Position numbers and translations under genes: made by a program | The notes under the pieces: model-generated | Databases searched by the model: none | Told to the model about the DNA's origin: nothing | What the model saw: only the letters and a program-made list of their open reading frames with translations | Shown: piece after piece, positions 1 to 10,335 of the stretch | Numbering within the stretch: the stretch's first letter is position 1 | Layout: the number at the start of each line of letters is the position of its first letter | Source: Diphasiastrum complanatum | Lineage: Eukaryota > Streptophyta > Lycopodiopsida > Lycopodiales > Lycopodiaceae | Reading direction: 5' to 3' | NCBI GenBank assembly: GCA_029204225.1 | Contig: CM055110.1 | Coordinates: forward strand, 46,947,003 to 47,011,002 | Length of the DNA: 64,000 nt

Positions 1-2246
1 AGTGTCCCATACAACATAGGACATGTATCCCTTTGATTGGTGATCTCCTTGATTTAGGAGGTTAGTTTATTAATAGACTCTTTTTGAGACCTAGTACCCA
101 TATGCCAATTGCAAGCATGTCACTTCAAACCAATGACTCTTTTTGATATCAATTTACTAACATGTTGCCATAGGCAGAGGACCTTCCTATTGTTTCAATT
201 TACATGGTGCATTGTGTTTTAATGTCAAACCTTCTCAACCCACTGTGAGTGTGCTACGACTCTTGCTACTGCTTTAGAACAAGCTTTCTTTTAGCCTCGG
301 TCTTCCTCCCATCCTCCATTTTCTTCTCCCATTATCCCTCTTGTTTAATCCGCCTATTGGGTCCTTGCTTGTGACTCCTAATTGTGCTTCATATTCTCCT
401 CATGTTATTTTCCTTAAACATTATACCCTTGAGGAAATGCTTGAGATTCTTACTCGCCTCCCCAAATCATCTTGATTGAGATTGTTCACATCTAAGGCCA
501 CCTACTACTTTATATGTTCATGAGGTTTGTGATCATAATGACTCATCTCTTAATATTTTTGAGGAGATTCCTGAGCCTATTCCTGATGAGTCTCTACTGA
601 AATTCTTCTCCATGTATGTGGTGCGAATAGAAGTGTGTGAAACGTCTCCAATAATAGTAAAGAAAAAACATATATGAAGTATAGTTGGTAATAACAAAAT
701 GGATATGGAATAAGAGTAGTTGATAGTGGTAATGGTATATATATGCTCATCAGATCCCTTGTTGATGTTGAAGAAGGATATAATGGAGACTGTATCTAGA
801 GGTACATCTAATGGGCATCTCTTCATTTCTCTGTCTCTGATTCTCTCTTGGAATTCAAACTCTCATTGATTACAATAGGTTTATGATTTACAAATCGGAT
901 AATACCATCACGATAAATAAGCTGTTTACCAGTTGTTGTAGTTTCTTGTCTTTTTTTGTTTTGGCACTTGGATGGAAGTGAGATCTTCATCCAAGTAGAT
1001 TTTGGTGTTGTGCAACTTCGATTTCTGCTCTAACACTTTGTGATGATGATTGCTAGTGGTACATACCTTGGGGCCTAGATCCGTTTGATCTAGATTTGGT
1101 TGGGTAGGTTTGATCCACCATCCTTTCCCTGTGTGTTTTTTGGAATGAGCATCCTATTATTGATCCGAGAACTTGAAATTTTTTGATGATGTATTTTGTA
1201 TAGTTTTGATTTGATTTCTCATATTTCACACTTACAACTTGTTTTCCTATTGATCATGTTACATTAACTTTTTGCTTAACGGTCCAAGTGCAGCTTTATT
1301 GAAAATTTGGTCTATGTTGCAAGTACTTGCACCGTTTTTCTTGATCCTGTTTAAGTTTACCGATGTTCATGGCATTCGCATGTTTTTAGGCCTTGCTACT
1401 CACCTATGTAAGCTTGTGTCTCATTTTTGTCACTGTTGCCCATCTTTTTCATGCTCTAATATGTAACCAAAGTAAATTTGAGTGGTCTATGTCATGTCGG
1501 GGTGCTTTTGTTTGTCTTATACATCTCTTCGCTACCATACCTATCCTTGTCTTATCCAATTTAAGTTAGTATTTTATTGTTGAAACATATGCTAGTGTTG
1601 TAGCTGTCCCTCACCAAGGCTCTAGGGTTATAGTTTATGAGCAGCATCACACATTCTCCCCGTTTTTATTGGTGAATGACTGTTCACTCGCTCTTCTAGA
1701 TATTCTACTATCTTTTCATGATATTTTACTGAACTAATCGTCCTTTCTTACCAATTTATGACTTTGTATTTTGCATGCCCAATATCAATTGGCACGTGTC
1801 CCCACTTAGTATAAGTTGTTTGCCAATTGCCATAGTCCTTCCTAGAATTTGATGAAGGTCAAGGTGTTTATTTTATAGTTCGCTAACTCTTCATAGGGCA
1901 TATTATAAGTGCACAATACCAACATGGTCCTTACTAGTTTTCACATTTGTTCGTTAACTTGTAGACGTTGACTTCTAAATGTTCATTCTTTTAACTATTT
2001 TAGAGGGAGAATTTGCTAGCGAGATAAAATAATTTGGATAAAGAGGTTAATTGTCCATGCTATCAAGTTAAAGCTACTGCTTGTTTGATTAGAATCACAG
2101 AAGCTCATTGTTATGCATAATTAGTAGGCTTGATTTTTCTTCCTTTGAATTTTTATCCTTTGAAAACGTTATGACAATAACAAGCAAAGTTGGAATGTTT
2201 TTTTGTTTTGTTTTTGCTATGGACTTGACACAATCTTTTTTTGTAG
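1..2246. other. Left flank, probably GSTZ intron; no supportable gene
   Basis: AT-rich DNA with no reading frame that resembles a known domain on either strand. Since the GSTZ exon at 2247 begins at a splice acceptor, this stretch is inferred to be intron. I looked for the preceding GSTZ exon (the conserved GDE-type segment before the LADV motif) and did not find it. Parts may be decayed transposon sequence, but no LTR or coding motif could be pinned down. Confidence 0.5.
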
Positions 2247-2303
2247 GCGGATGTTGTACTAGTCCCACAAGTTTACAATGCCTATCGATATGCAGTGGAT
2301 ATG
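2247..2303 (+). CDS. GSTZ1: GSTZ (maleylacetoacetate isomerase), penultimate coding exon
   Basis: A 57-bp phase-0 exon of 19 codons reading ADVVLVPQVYNAYRYAVDM. It is bounded by a polypyrimidine tract with AG acceptor (2245-2246) and a GT donor (2304-2305). The segment matches the LAD-x-xLxPQ-x-x-A-x-R-F part of the C-terminal helical domain of zeta-class glutathione S-transferases; bacterial and animal enzymes share the LVPQVYNA core. These cytosolic enzymes use glutathione to isomerise maleylacetoacetate to fumarylacetoacetate in tyrosine breakdown. The call rests on this exon pairing in phase with the GSTZ-like C-terminus at 16441. Earlier exons are outside the window or not detectable. 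A decayed gene copy cannot be excluded, but both exons are open and their splice sites are canonical. Confidence 0.75.
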
Positions 2304-3364
2304 GTATGTTAGCTCCTATCCTAAATTCTTTATAAAGAATATTTTTGGCATGTCACATTGCTGGATTAACTTTTGTATGGATTTTTATATGTGAATAGTC
2401 AAGTTGAATATACTTGCTTTGAGAGTTATTCACTAAAGTAGTGTTTCAACTCATGCATGCGTTTTTGTATTAAAACCCTTGATCAGTTCACAATATTTAA
2501 TTTGTATTTACAATTTTTGGCTCATATCTAGGGCCAAAATAGGTATGTTAATTGCTGGTGATCTACGTGGCTAAGTTGAAAAGTAACATGGTATATTACT
2601 TGGATGTGAATTTTATAGTTCACACTACAATAGAAGCTAGTTATCTTCATGGATTAGCATAGTCCTAATTTCTTCATGGATTAGACCTTGTCCATTGCCC
2701 TACATTTGTTGCATATCTTTTGTTTTGATTCACCTTTGAGTGAGCTATAGTGATGATGGGCACTTTTCTTGTATTGATGAAGAATTAGGGGATTCAATCA
2801 ATTAGGGTTCTCTTTGGTGCTCATCTTCATTTATATCTTACCATATAGTTCATTTTGTGTTATGCATGATGGAGTTTGCTCTAGTAAGCTTACATCAAGG
2901 ATCATTTATGCATGCTGAGTCACATGATTGTCTAGTTCATCATGGATGCTCGAGTTGAAGCTAGTCCAAGTTAGCCTTTTGAATAGAGCTTACATATGTT
3001 GAGAAGATTTATTGACCTTATCCTAATCCTGAAGGGAACAAAATAGGCCAACCTCATTAGCTTGGGTTATATAGTCCATGACCTCGACCTAAATGAGGTC
3101 AGAGGACAACATGCACTAACTAGAGGTCGCATTAGTAGTGGCATAATTGTGACTAGAGCTATATTTAGCATGCAATGAATAACTATTGCATGGACATCAG
3201 GAATGGGATCAATGCACTATAAATGCACCAATATTGATAAGCTTGGGTTGTGGCTATATGTGTAAGAGGTCATTGGCATCTGGAGTTATTGATTATTGAT
3301 CATTGATCATTGATCAATATATGCCTAAGATACCTTGAATCCTCTTGATCATCTTGTGCTAGGG

Positions 3365-3722
3365 TGTTACGAGCTCGTGACCAGTGCCGAACCCTAGAGA
3401 ACACAGATAGGTCAGATACCACAGTCAGGGTCATGTCCAGCATACACGACCAACAGGGCAAGACAGTGTGAGTAGTGTGTCCTAGCATGGTCCATAGCCA
3501 TGGCGGGCCTAACACAGTCTAGGGACCCTGTCAGCAGGACAGGGCCCCCGGTTGGGTCCCGACGTGCAATCGGCCACGTCAGTGCCACATGGCTGACACT
3601 TGGCAGTTGCATGCTACCAGTCCTCACACTAGGCTAGGGGGGGCTTACTCTATATCAGGGAGTAGGCAAGGTTGGGTAGATCAGTTAGTGTTTGCCCTAC
3701 TGTGGTGTTAGGATCTATTACA
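3365..3722 (+). repeat. 5' LTR of gypsy chromovirus
   Basis: 358 bp, starting TGTTACGAGCTCG and ending ATCTATTACA just before the primer binding site. The same sequence recurs at 8074. With the nested insertion and its duplicated ATATT removed, the 3' copy is also 358 bp (292 + 66). A few substitutions distinguish the copies by eye, so the insertion is not brand new. Confidence 0.93.
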
Positions 3723-3723
3723 C

Positions 3724-3736
3724 TGGTATCAGAGCC
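3724..3736 (+). promoter_or_regulatory. Primer binding site (initiator tRNA-Met type)
   Basis: TGGTATCAGAGCC lies one base after the 5' LTR. This is the usual plant LTR-retrotransposon minus-strand priming site, complementary to the 3' end of initiator methionine tRNA. Confidence 0.9.
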
Positions 3737-4492
3737 ATCTCCATCCTAGGGGATTTAGTTTTCAACAGTGGAGAAAGTAGCTAGATTGCTCAGAACTTCT
3801 TCAAGTTTTCAGAAATTTACAAGGCAGATCCAACGCTGGAGGAATAGCTTTCTACTGTGAAAATCTCCATTGAATCATCTTCCTTTCGGTTGGAATATGA
3901 GTTAGATTTCTGAGACAGATCCATTGTTGTAGATACAGCTATCTGACAAGGAAATCTCAATACGTTCTTGAGTCATCTGAGCGAAAATCAGAGTTGTGTT
4001 GTAGCATAGATCCATCGCTGCAATCTTAGAGATTTAGTTCCGATTTCCATGGGTAAATTGCTAATATCTGATCGGATTTTGGAAAGGAAGTAATGTACAG
4101 GTCCAACGTTGCAAATTCAGGGTTTAAGCCTAATTTTGGAGAACCAACCTCTGAAATTTAGATCAGATTCAGAGTAGTAGGGACCTGGTGGACTAGCGTT
4201 TTTGAGATGCAGGTCTAGCGTGGGTCTTCCTGGTGGTTTATCTGTATATTTTCCAAGCAGGGTTCGTGTCAGAGAAAGCATATTGACCAGCAAGCAGAGG
4301 GCCTTTGAAATCCGGAAATTTGCAAGTGGATTTGGGCTTCAAATCGGGTTTTTCATAACCAACACAGTAGTTGTCAGATCAGCGATGGGGGGATAGATCT
4401 TTTGCATTTTTTTCACCTCCTATTCGGATTTCTCAAAACCATAGGTCTGAAAGCAGTTGAGGAAGAGCTGAGAGGGCTTTTCTTGATTCTTT

Positions 4493-4951
4493 ATGTGGAA
4501 GTACAGTTCTCAGAAAGAGCTAAGTTTTCTTTCCTTTCTTTGTAAAGCTTTTGAAGAAGCTTTCCTAAGAGAATTCCTACCAGAAAATGAACTTGATAGA
4601 GCCTGGGAAGCTTGGGAAAGAACAGTAATGGACAAGTCCCTAATCCAATATATCTCGCAGTACCGAGAAGCAATTTTAAAAATTAAAAATATGGATGATT
4701 ATCAGAAAATTAGGGGATTTGTCCGTGGCCTCAAAAATGAATATAAAGTAGAGGTCCAGAGAAACTCGCCTACTACCCTTGAGCAAGCTCTCAGATATGC
4801 TCAAATCTATGGTGGGCGAGACAACACCCCCTTTCTGAGTAGCCTCCTTAGAAAGACTTTCAATTCAAAAAGAAATTTTAAAAAAGGAAGAAAGAAGATA
4901 AAGTTGAAGGTGAAGCTCCTCAGAAACGCTCTTCACTCATACAGCCCTTAA
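4493..4951 (+). pseudogene. gypsy gag, C-terminal part
   Basis: An open stretch of about 150 codons carries the retrotransposon gag pattern: a LREFLPENELD-like segment followed by SLIQYISQYREAIL and IRGFVRGLKNEYKVEV, the helical region that precedes the nucleocapsid knuckle. The N-terminal half upstream (about 3740-4490) has lost its frame. The frame closes with TAA at 4949, 36 bp before the knuckle and protease frame resumes, so gag and pol are no longer continuous. It is decayed; the product would have packaged element RNA in cytoplasmic particles. Confidence 0.8.
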
Positions 4952-4986
4952 AATCAGAAGATTTTGAGAAAGCCAAACAAGAACGT

Positions 4987-6441
4987 TTGTGCTTTGTGTG
5001 TATGGGCAAGGGACACATAGTCAGACAGTGTCCCAAGGGGCCTTTCACTAAAAAAGATAAAAAAGATATGAAACAAGTTCATCTTGTTCAGACTGTAAGT
5101 TTCCCCAATGACTCGGCAGCTTCCGAGATCAAAGTATATCATGAAGATCATGAACACTGTTGCCAGCTGACCTCTGCAATGCTAGCGAGACCCTTCAGCT
5201 TTGGGCCGCATGACCTAGTACGTATGCATGGAAAAGTTGGTAACCAGTCAGTAAGAGTTATGGTTGATGATGGGGCAACCCATAATTTCATCAACTACAG
5301 CCTGGTTAAAAAACTTAAACTACCAAAATTACCTAGTCAGCATAGGCACATAGTTTCACTAGCTAAGGGTGAAGATAAGAAAATCTGGGAAACTATGGTA
5401 AGTAACTTGAATCTTGGTATTCAGGGGTACCAAGATGAAATAAACTTTCAGATAATGCACCTGGATCGCACAGACATTGTTCTCAGGAGAGATTGGCTCT
5501 ACAGTTTAGGACCTTCCCTCCACAGAAACTATCAGGAGAACACCCTCAACTTTCAGCATAAAGGCCAAGAGATCCAGTTGCATGGGGAGCATGATGTTCC
5601 CAACAGTCCTATGATCTGCAGTTCAGAACTCTGTCAGTTAATCGGAGACGACGACCATCAGGTATTCTTATGTGACTTTCAGTTTATTCCTGAAGTTTCT
5701 ATTTCTAGTTCTATACAGCAGAAAATCAGTAAGTTAGAAACTTTATTGTCTAAATTTAAAGATGTTTTTTCTGAAGATTTGCCACATGGTTTGCCACCTA
5801 GTAGAGAGGTAGATCATGTAATAAACCTAGTACCAAGTACAACACCTGTTTCTAAACCTCTGTATTGGGTCAGCCAAACAAAAGATGAAGAAATAACTAG
5901 GCAGTCAACAGATTATCTTGGGAAAGGCCAAATTCAGACCAGTAGTTCACCATGGGCCTCACCAGTCCTTTTGGTGAAAAAGAAAGAGGGGTCTACGCGT
6001 CTTTGCGTAGATTACAAAGCCCTCAATAAAGTCACAATAAAGAATAAGTATCTTATGCCTCGGGCAGACGAGTTGTTTGACCAACTCGACGGGGGTAAGT
6101 TTTTCAGTAAAATAGACCTCAGATCAAGATATGATCAAGTCCGTATAAAGTCAGAAGATGTCTCGAAAACAACTTTTAGGATTCGTCACGATCACTATGA
6201 GTTTAAGGTGATGCCATTTGGGCTCACAAATGCTCCAGCTACCTTTATGACCTTCATGAACAATGTCCTCAGACCATACTTGGGTAAGTTTGTAGTCGTA
6301 TTTTTAGATGACATCCTCGTCTACAGCAAAACGAGGAAGGAGCATCTAAAACACCTCAGAAAGGTGTTTCTACTGCTCAGAAAGCATAAGCTTTATGCTA
6401 AACAATCCAAGTGTGAATTCTTCATTGAAGAAGTAGCATAG
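4987..6441 (+). pseudogene. gypsy zinc knuckle, aspartic protease and reverse transcriptase
   Basis: 484 codons open. In order: a CCHC knuckle ([14 protein letters not shown], residues 2-15); an aspartic protease with active-site triad region VDDGAT encoded at 5263-5280 (DGA in place of the usual D-S/T-G); a linker; and a reverse transcriptase from about residue 310 to the end, with [10 protein letters not shown], the [12 protein letters not shown] block and the catalytic FLDD at 6301-6312. A TAG at 6439-6441 closes the frame. Recognisable gypsy coding sequence (LGHIISSDGIKMDPNKV) continues immediately after it, so the stop is a late lesion. The RNase H domain that normally follows is absent. 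Confidence 0.9.
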
Positions 6442-6544
6442 TTGGGTCACATTATCTCATCAGATGGGATTAAGATGGACCCAAATAAGGTTAAAGCCAT
6501 ACTCAGTTGGCTGAGACCTCAGAATATTTTGGAAACCAGTTCCC

Positions 6545-8062
6545 GGGGCTGGTGCCAGTTCATCCAAGAATACGGCAGCTTCCGTTGAGGATGATGATGA
6601 GTCCGAGTGTACGTCATCAGATGACGTTGAGGATTCTGATCCTGTATTACCCAAGCAAATCCCAGTGGTTGAGGGTCAGTTGACTCAAGGATTCAAATGG
6701 AAACAGTATTCCATTCAGGATGAGTACCTGCTCTGTAGAGATAGAGTATGTGTCCCCAATTCAGAGGATTATAGGCAGCAGGTCCTATATGAATGTCATG
6801 ACAATCCTAGTGCTGGACACCCAGGCATACAGAAGACCTATGAGCTTCTTCGTAGGCAATTTTTCTGGCCCAGTATGAAAAAGGACATCCAACAGTATGT
6901 AACCAGTTGCCATAAATGTCAAGTAAACAAAACAAAGCGTTTAAAGGCAGGAGGGTTGTTGCAGCCCTTAGATATACCAGTTGGTAAATGGGGGAGTATC
7001 TCCATGGATTTTATAGTAGGCCTACCTAAAACCCAAAAGGGTAATGACGCTATATGGGTCACAGTTGAGCGTCTGACCAAAATGACTCATTTTATTCCTA
7101 CCAAAACAACCGTTAGAGCTCCAGAGTTAGCGAGGTTGTTTGTAGATGGGCTATTTAAATTGTACGGTCTACCTTCCGGCATAGTCAGCGACCGAGACAG
7201 TAAGTTTAGTGGGAATTTTTGGAGGGCAGTATTCTATCATCTCCATACTAAACTTAATATGAGTACCACCGACCATCCACAGACGGATGGTCAAACAGAG
7301 AGGGTAAATCAGGTGCTGGAGGATATGCTTCGTGCATACATCAACAAGAAGCAGACTAATTGGGAGGAGTATCTCTCGATATTAGAGTTTGCTTATAACA
7401 GTACCAAACATTCAGCTACGGGATACAGCCCATTTATGTTGATGTACGGTTTTCAGCCACGCTCACCCACAGTTGTAGGGTTTAAACAAGAAAAAGTTGA
7501 AGCAGCCAGAAACTGTTTAGAAGAACTAAAATAGATGATAGAACATGCTAAGCGTAGCATCATGCAGTTCCAGGATCGAGCCAGACATTATGCAGATCCA
7601 CACAGACGGGATGTGCAGTTCTCCGCTGGTGAGAAAGTCTACTTGAGAGTCCCAGTTGACTCTAAAATCCTCAAATCAGGAGTGTGTGCTAAGTTGTCTC
7701 CAAGATATTGTGGTCCCTTTACCATCAGTAGGAGACTAGGCGAGGTCACCTATGAACTAGAACTCTCACACAACAGTAAGGTTTTTTCAGTCTTTCATGT
7801 AAGTCAGTTACGAAAATCCTTAACCAAATCAGAAAATCTGGTAGGGGACAATGTTCTAGTTCTCCCATTGGATCCTCAGCAACCTCCACATGAACCAAAG
7901 GAGATTCTTAATAGTAGAGAGATGCAGACTCGTCATACTCTATACCGAGAATATCTGGTCAAGTGGAATGATCAGCCTGTTGAGAATGCCACTTGGGAAA
8001 GAGGTGGCGTCCTTCGCAAGATTTTTCTAGACTTTGTCTTAGAGGACCAAGACGGTTTTTAA
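6545..8062 (+). pseudogene. gypsy acidic linker, integrase and chromodomain
   Basis: After the RNase H deletion an acidic linker (SVEDDDESECTSSDDVEDSD, 6576-6635) runs in frame into integrase. The zinc-binding HHCC region is at about 6795-6925. The catalytic core has its first Asp in MDF (7007-7009), its second in VSDRDSKF (about 7190) and its Glu in QTERVNQ (about 7295). A TAG at 7532-7534 splits the integrase C-terminus. The second open part (7535-8062) holds the GPF-type C-terminal domain, the FHVSQLRK motif and a chromodomain (REYLVKWNDQPVENATWE, about 7900-8045). Chromodomains are thought to steer insertion into histone-marked chromatin. Confidence 0.9.
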
Positions 8063-8073
8063 GGGGGAGGGAG
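8061..8073 (+). other. Polypurine tract of gypsy element
   Basis: AAGGGGGAGGGAG directly precedes the 3' LTR. It is the expected plus-strand primer for reverse transcription. Confidence 0.85.
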
Positions 8074-8365
8074 TGTTACGAGCTCGTGACCAGTGCCGAA
8101 CCCTAGAGAACACAGATAGATCAGATACCACAGTCAGGGTCGTGTCCAGCGTACACGACCAATAGGGCAAGACAGTGTGAGTAGTGTGCCCCAGCACGGT
8201 CCATAGCCATGGCGGGCCTAACACAGTCTAGGGACCCTGTCAGCAGGACAGGGCCCCCAGTTGGGTCCCGACGTGCAGTTGGCCATGTTAGTGCCACGTG
8301 GACGACACTTGGCAGTTGCATGCTACCAGTCCTCACACTGGGCTAGGAGGGGCTTACTCTATATT

Positions 8366-8777
8366 TGTTAGGAATTAATGGATTAATTAATTCATTGTAG
8401 AGGCCAGCCTGCGTGCTAGAAGGCCTATTTCTAACTTTAGTATAGGTACTATATATTTTTAGAATAGGTACCTAAGTTAGTACCAATTTTGCTAGAATAG
8501 TATAGAAATCTATTTTAACCAAGTTAGCATAGATTTCTATTGTTAAGACTTCATAATTAGCATTTCAATTGCTATTGTAGTAGGATAGCTTTTGCTTTTC
8601 ATTGTGGAGAGCCTCTATAAGAGTAGATGGGTGCCCACCCCCATTGTTATCTCAGTTTCCAGCTTATGAAGCGTAGCTTCTTGCAGTCTCTCTTCTTCTT
8701 CAGCTTGTGGTTGATGTTTTGTGTGAGTACTAATAAGATTAGTCTATTCTGATTAGAGAATCTTTTCGATTCTAACA
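8366..8777 (+). repeat. 5' LTR of nested element
   Basis: 412 bp, the same length as its partner at 9853-10264, with scattered differences visible by eye. Begins TGTTAGGAATTAATGG, ends ATTCTAACA. Confidence 0.92.
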
Positions 8778-8790
8778 TGGTATCATAGCC

Positions 8791-9374
8791 ATCTTGTTAA
8801 GATCGGGATCTACGGAAGGAGAAGATCAGCGCTGCAGGTTTTACTGGTGGAGGTCGCATCTAGTGGAGGTGCTATTTGGTGAAGGTTGTATCTGGTGGAG
8901 GTCACATCTGGCGCAGATAGCTTTTGGACATGCAGATCTGAGGGAGACAACATCCATAGCAGAGGTTTCAGACAGGTCACATCTGGTGAAGGTCACAGCT
9001 GGTGCAAGTTTATCTGAAGGCAAAAGTAACTGAGGGCGATAGAACCTGAGCAGACTTTTCCTGAGGGCGGTAGAACCTGAGCGGGTTTTTTTTTCTGAGG
9101 GCGGTAGAACCTGAGCAGGCTTTTCTTGAGGGCAGCAGTACCTGGGCAGGTTCTCCTGAGGGAGGCAGATCTGTTGCAGGTCATATATTTGCAGGATACA
9201 GCTGGTGCAAGCAGCTTATGAGGGCGGCAGCAACTGGTGAAGGCAACATCTGAGCAGAAGAGATCAGACAGGTCTGATCTGAGGCGGCAGCAAACAGGAC
9301 AGGTCTGATCCGGTGCAACCCGTAAAAAATTATTGCATTCTTAGTGGAAAGCTCGTCATTTTTTAACGACAAAA
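8791..9374 (+). repeat. Internal leader with repeated GGTG and TGAGGGCGG units
   Basis: Untranslated leader between the primer site and the gag start. It contains irregular short repeats: a CATCTGGTG-type motif at about 8855-9005, and about five copies of a TGAGGGCGG(T/C)AG-AACCTGAGC unit at about 9028-9160. No protein-like reading frame is present. Confidence 0.6.
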
Positions 9375-9500
9375 ATGGGGAGTCTGAATGAATCCGTTCT
9401 TCCGGAATCAAGCAAGTTAGATGGATCTAACTACAGCTTGTGGAAGTTCAAACTTCAGAATATCCTTCAGGACAAAGATTATTGGGAAATTGTAATGGGA
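9375..9500 (+). pseudogene. Copia-type gag N-terminus, truncated
   Basis: From the ATG at 9375 about 40 codons read as a copia-type gag start (SKLDGSNYSLWKFKLQNIL ... DYWEIV), the conserved L-x-G-x-N-Y-x-x-W segment. Similarity then stops abruptly and the frame ends at 9593. The remainder of gag and all of pol are missing, which identifies the element as a deletion derivative of a copia-like parent. Confidence 0.75.
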
Positions 9501-9584
9501 CATAGTTGGAGTACATCTCTTCATCATTGTTGTTCTCTCTCATGTGTACGACTATTGTCTAACAACAATAGGAATCTTGTGTAC

Positions 9585-9929
9585 CTATACTAAAAATAGA
9601 AATAGGCCTTCTAGCACGTAGGCTGGCCTCTACAATGAATTAATTAATCCATTAATTCCTAACACTCCCCCTTAATGAATAATTAATTATCAATCACAAC
9701 CAAGTCCTTTGGTTACTAATCTGGCTTCAGTGTTGGATTCAGAGGATCCTTTATTTTATAGAACCAAGTTTAAGCTTAATGGTTATATTGAGCCAGATTA
9801 GTAACCAAAGGACTTGGTTGTGATTGATCATTAATTATCCATTAAGGGGGAGTGTTAGGAATTAATGGATTAATTAATTCATTGTAGAGGCCAGCCTGCG
9901 TGCTAGAAGGCCTATTTTTATTTTTAGTA
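9585..9929. repeat. Inverted duplication of the element's own 3' end
   Basis: The arm at about 9585-9724 is a near-perfect reverse complement of about 9790-9929, with a loop of roughly 65 bp. The right arm covers the end of the interior, the polypurine tract and the first ~75 bp of the 3' LTR, so the left arm carries these in reverse (CCTAACACTCCCCCTTAAT). The transcript could fold into a long hairpin. Confidence 0.88.
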
Positions 9930-10335
9930 TAGGTATTATCTATTTTTAGTATAGGTACCTAAGTTAGTACCAATTTTGCTAGAATAGTATAGAAATTTAT
10001 TTTAACCAAGTTAGCATAGATTTCTATTGTTAAGACTTCATAATTAGCATTTCAATTGCTATTGTAGTAGGATAGCTTTTGCTTTTCATTGTCGACAGCC
10101 TCTATAAGAGTAGATGGGCGCCCACCCCCATTGTTATCTCAGTTTCCAACTTAGGAAGCATAGCTTCTTGCAGTCTCTCTTCTTCTTCAGCTTGTGGTTG
10201 ATGTTTTGTGTGAGTACTAATAAGATTAGTCTACTCTGATTAGAGAATCTCTTTGATTCTGACAATATTAGGGAGTAGGCAAGGTTGGGTGGATCAGTTA
10301 GTGTTTGCCCTACTGTGGTGTTAGGATCTATTACA

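Larger units (their letters stand above)
8366..10264 (+). mobile_element. Nested non-autonomous LTR retrotransposon (1.9 kb)
   Basis: Two 412-bp LTRs (8366-8777 and 9853-10264) start TGTTAGGAATT and end CTAACA or CTGACA. A primer-site-like TGGTATCATAGCC follows at 8778-8790, and AAGGGGGAG precedes the 3' LTR. The perfect 5-bp duplication ATATT flanks the whole unit. The 1,075-bp interior codes only for a short copia-like gag start and contains an inverted copy of its own 3' end. It must have moved with proteins supplied by another element. Confidence 0.93.
3365..10335 (+). mobile_element. Ty3/gypsy LTR retrotransposon, chromovirus type, defective
   Basis: Two 358-bp LTRs beginning TGTTACG and ending TTACA bracket, in order: a primer binding site, a gag remnant, a zinc knuckle, protease, reverse transcriptase, integrase, a chromodomain and a polypurine tract. 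The order RT before integrase places it in Ty3/gypsy, and the C-terminal chromodomain places it among chromoviruses. RNase H is missing and stops fall after gag, RT and integrase, so it cannot be autonomous. A 1.9-kb element sits inside the 3' LTR. Flanking 5-mers are TAGGG and TAGAA, so the target duplication is no longer perfect. Confidence 0.93.
8074..10335 (+). repeat. 3' LTR of gypsy element, split by nested insertion
   Basis: LTR sequence runs 8074-8365 and resumes 10270-10335, ending ATCTATTACA. The break is filled by the element at 8366-10264. ATATT occurs on both sides of that insertion (8361-8365 and 10265-10269), so one copy is its target-site duplication. Confidence 0.93.

Noticed and set aside
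3300-3627. Overlapping minus-strand open frames repeated near 8039-8336
   Set aside because: They are antisense readings of the two gypsy LTR copies; their similarity only reflects LTR identity.
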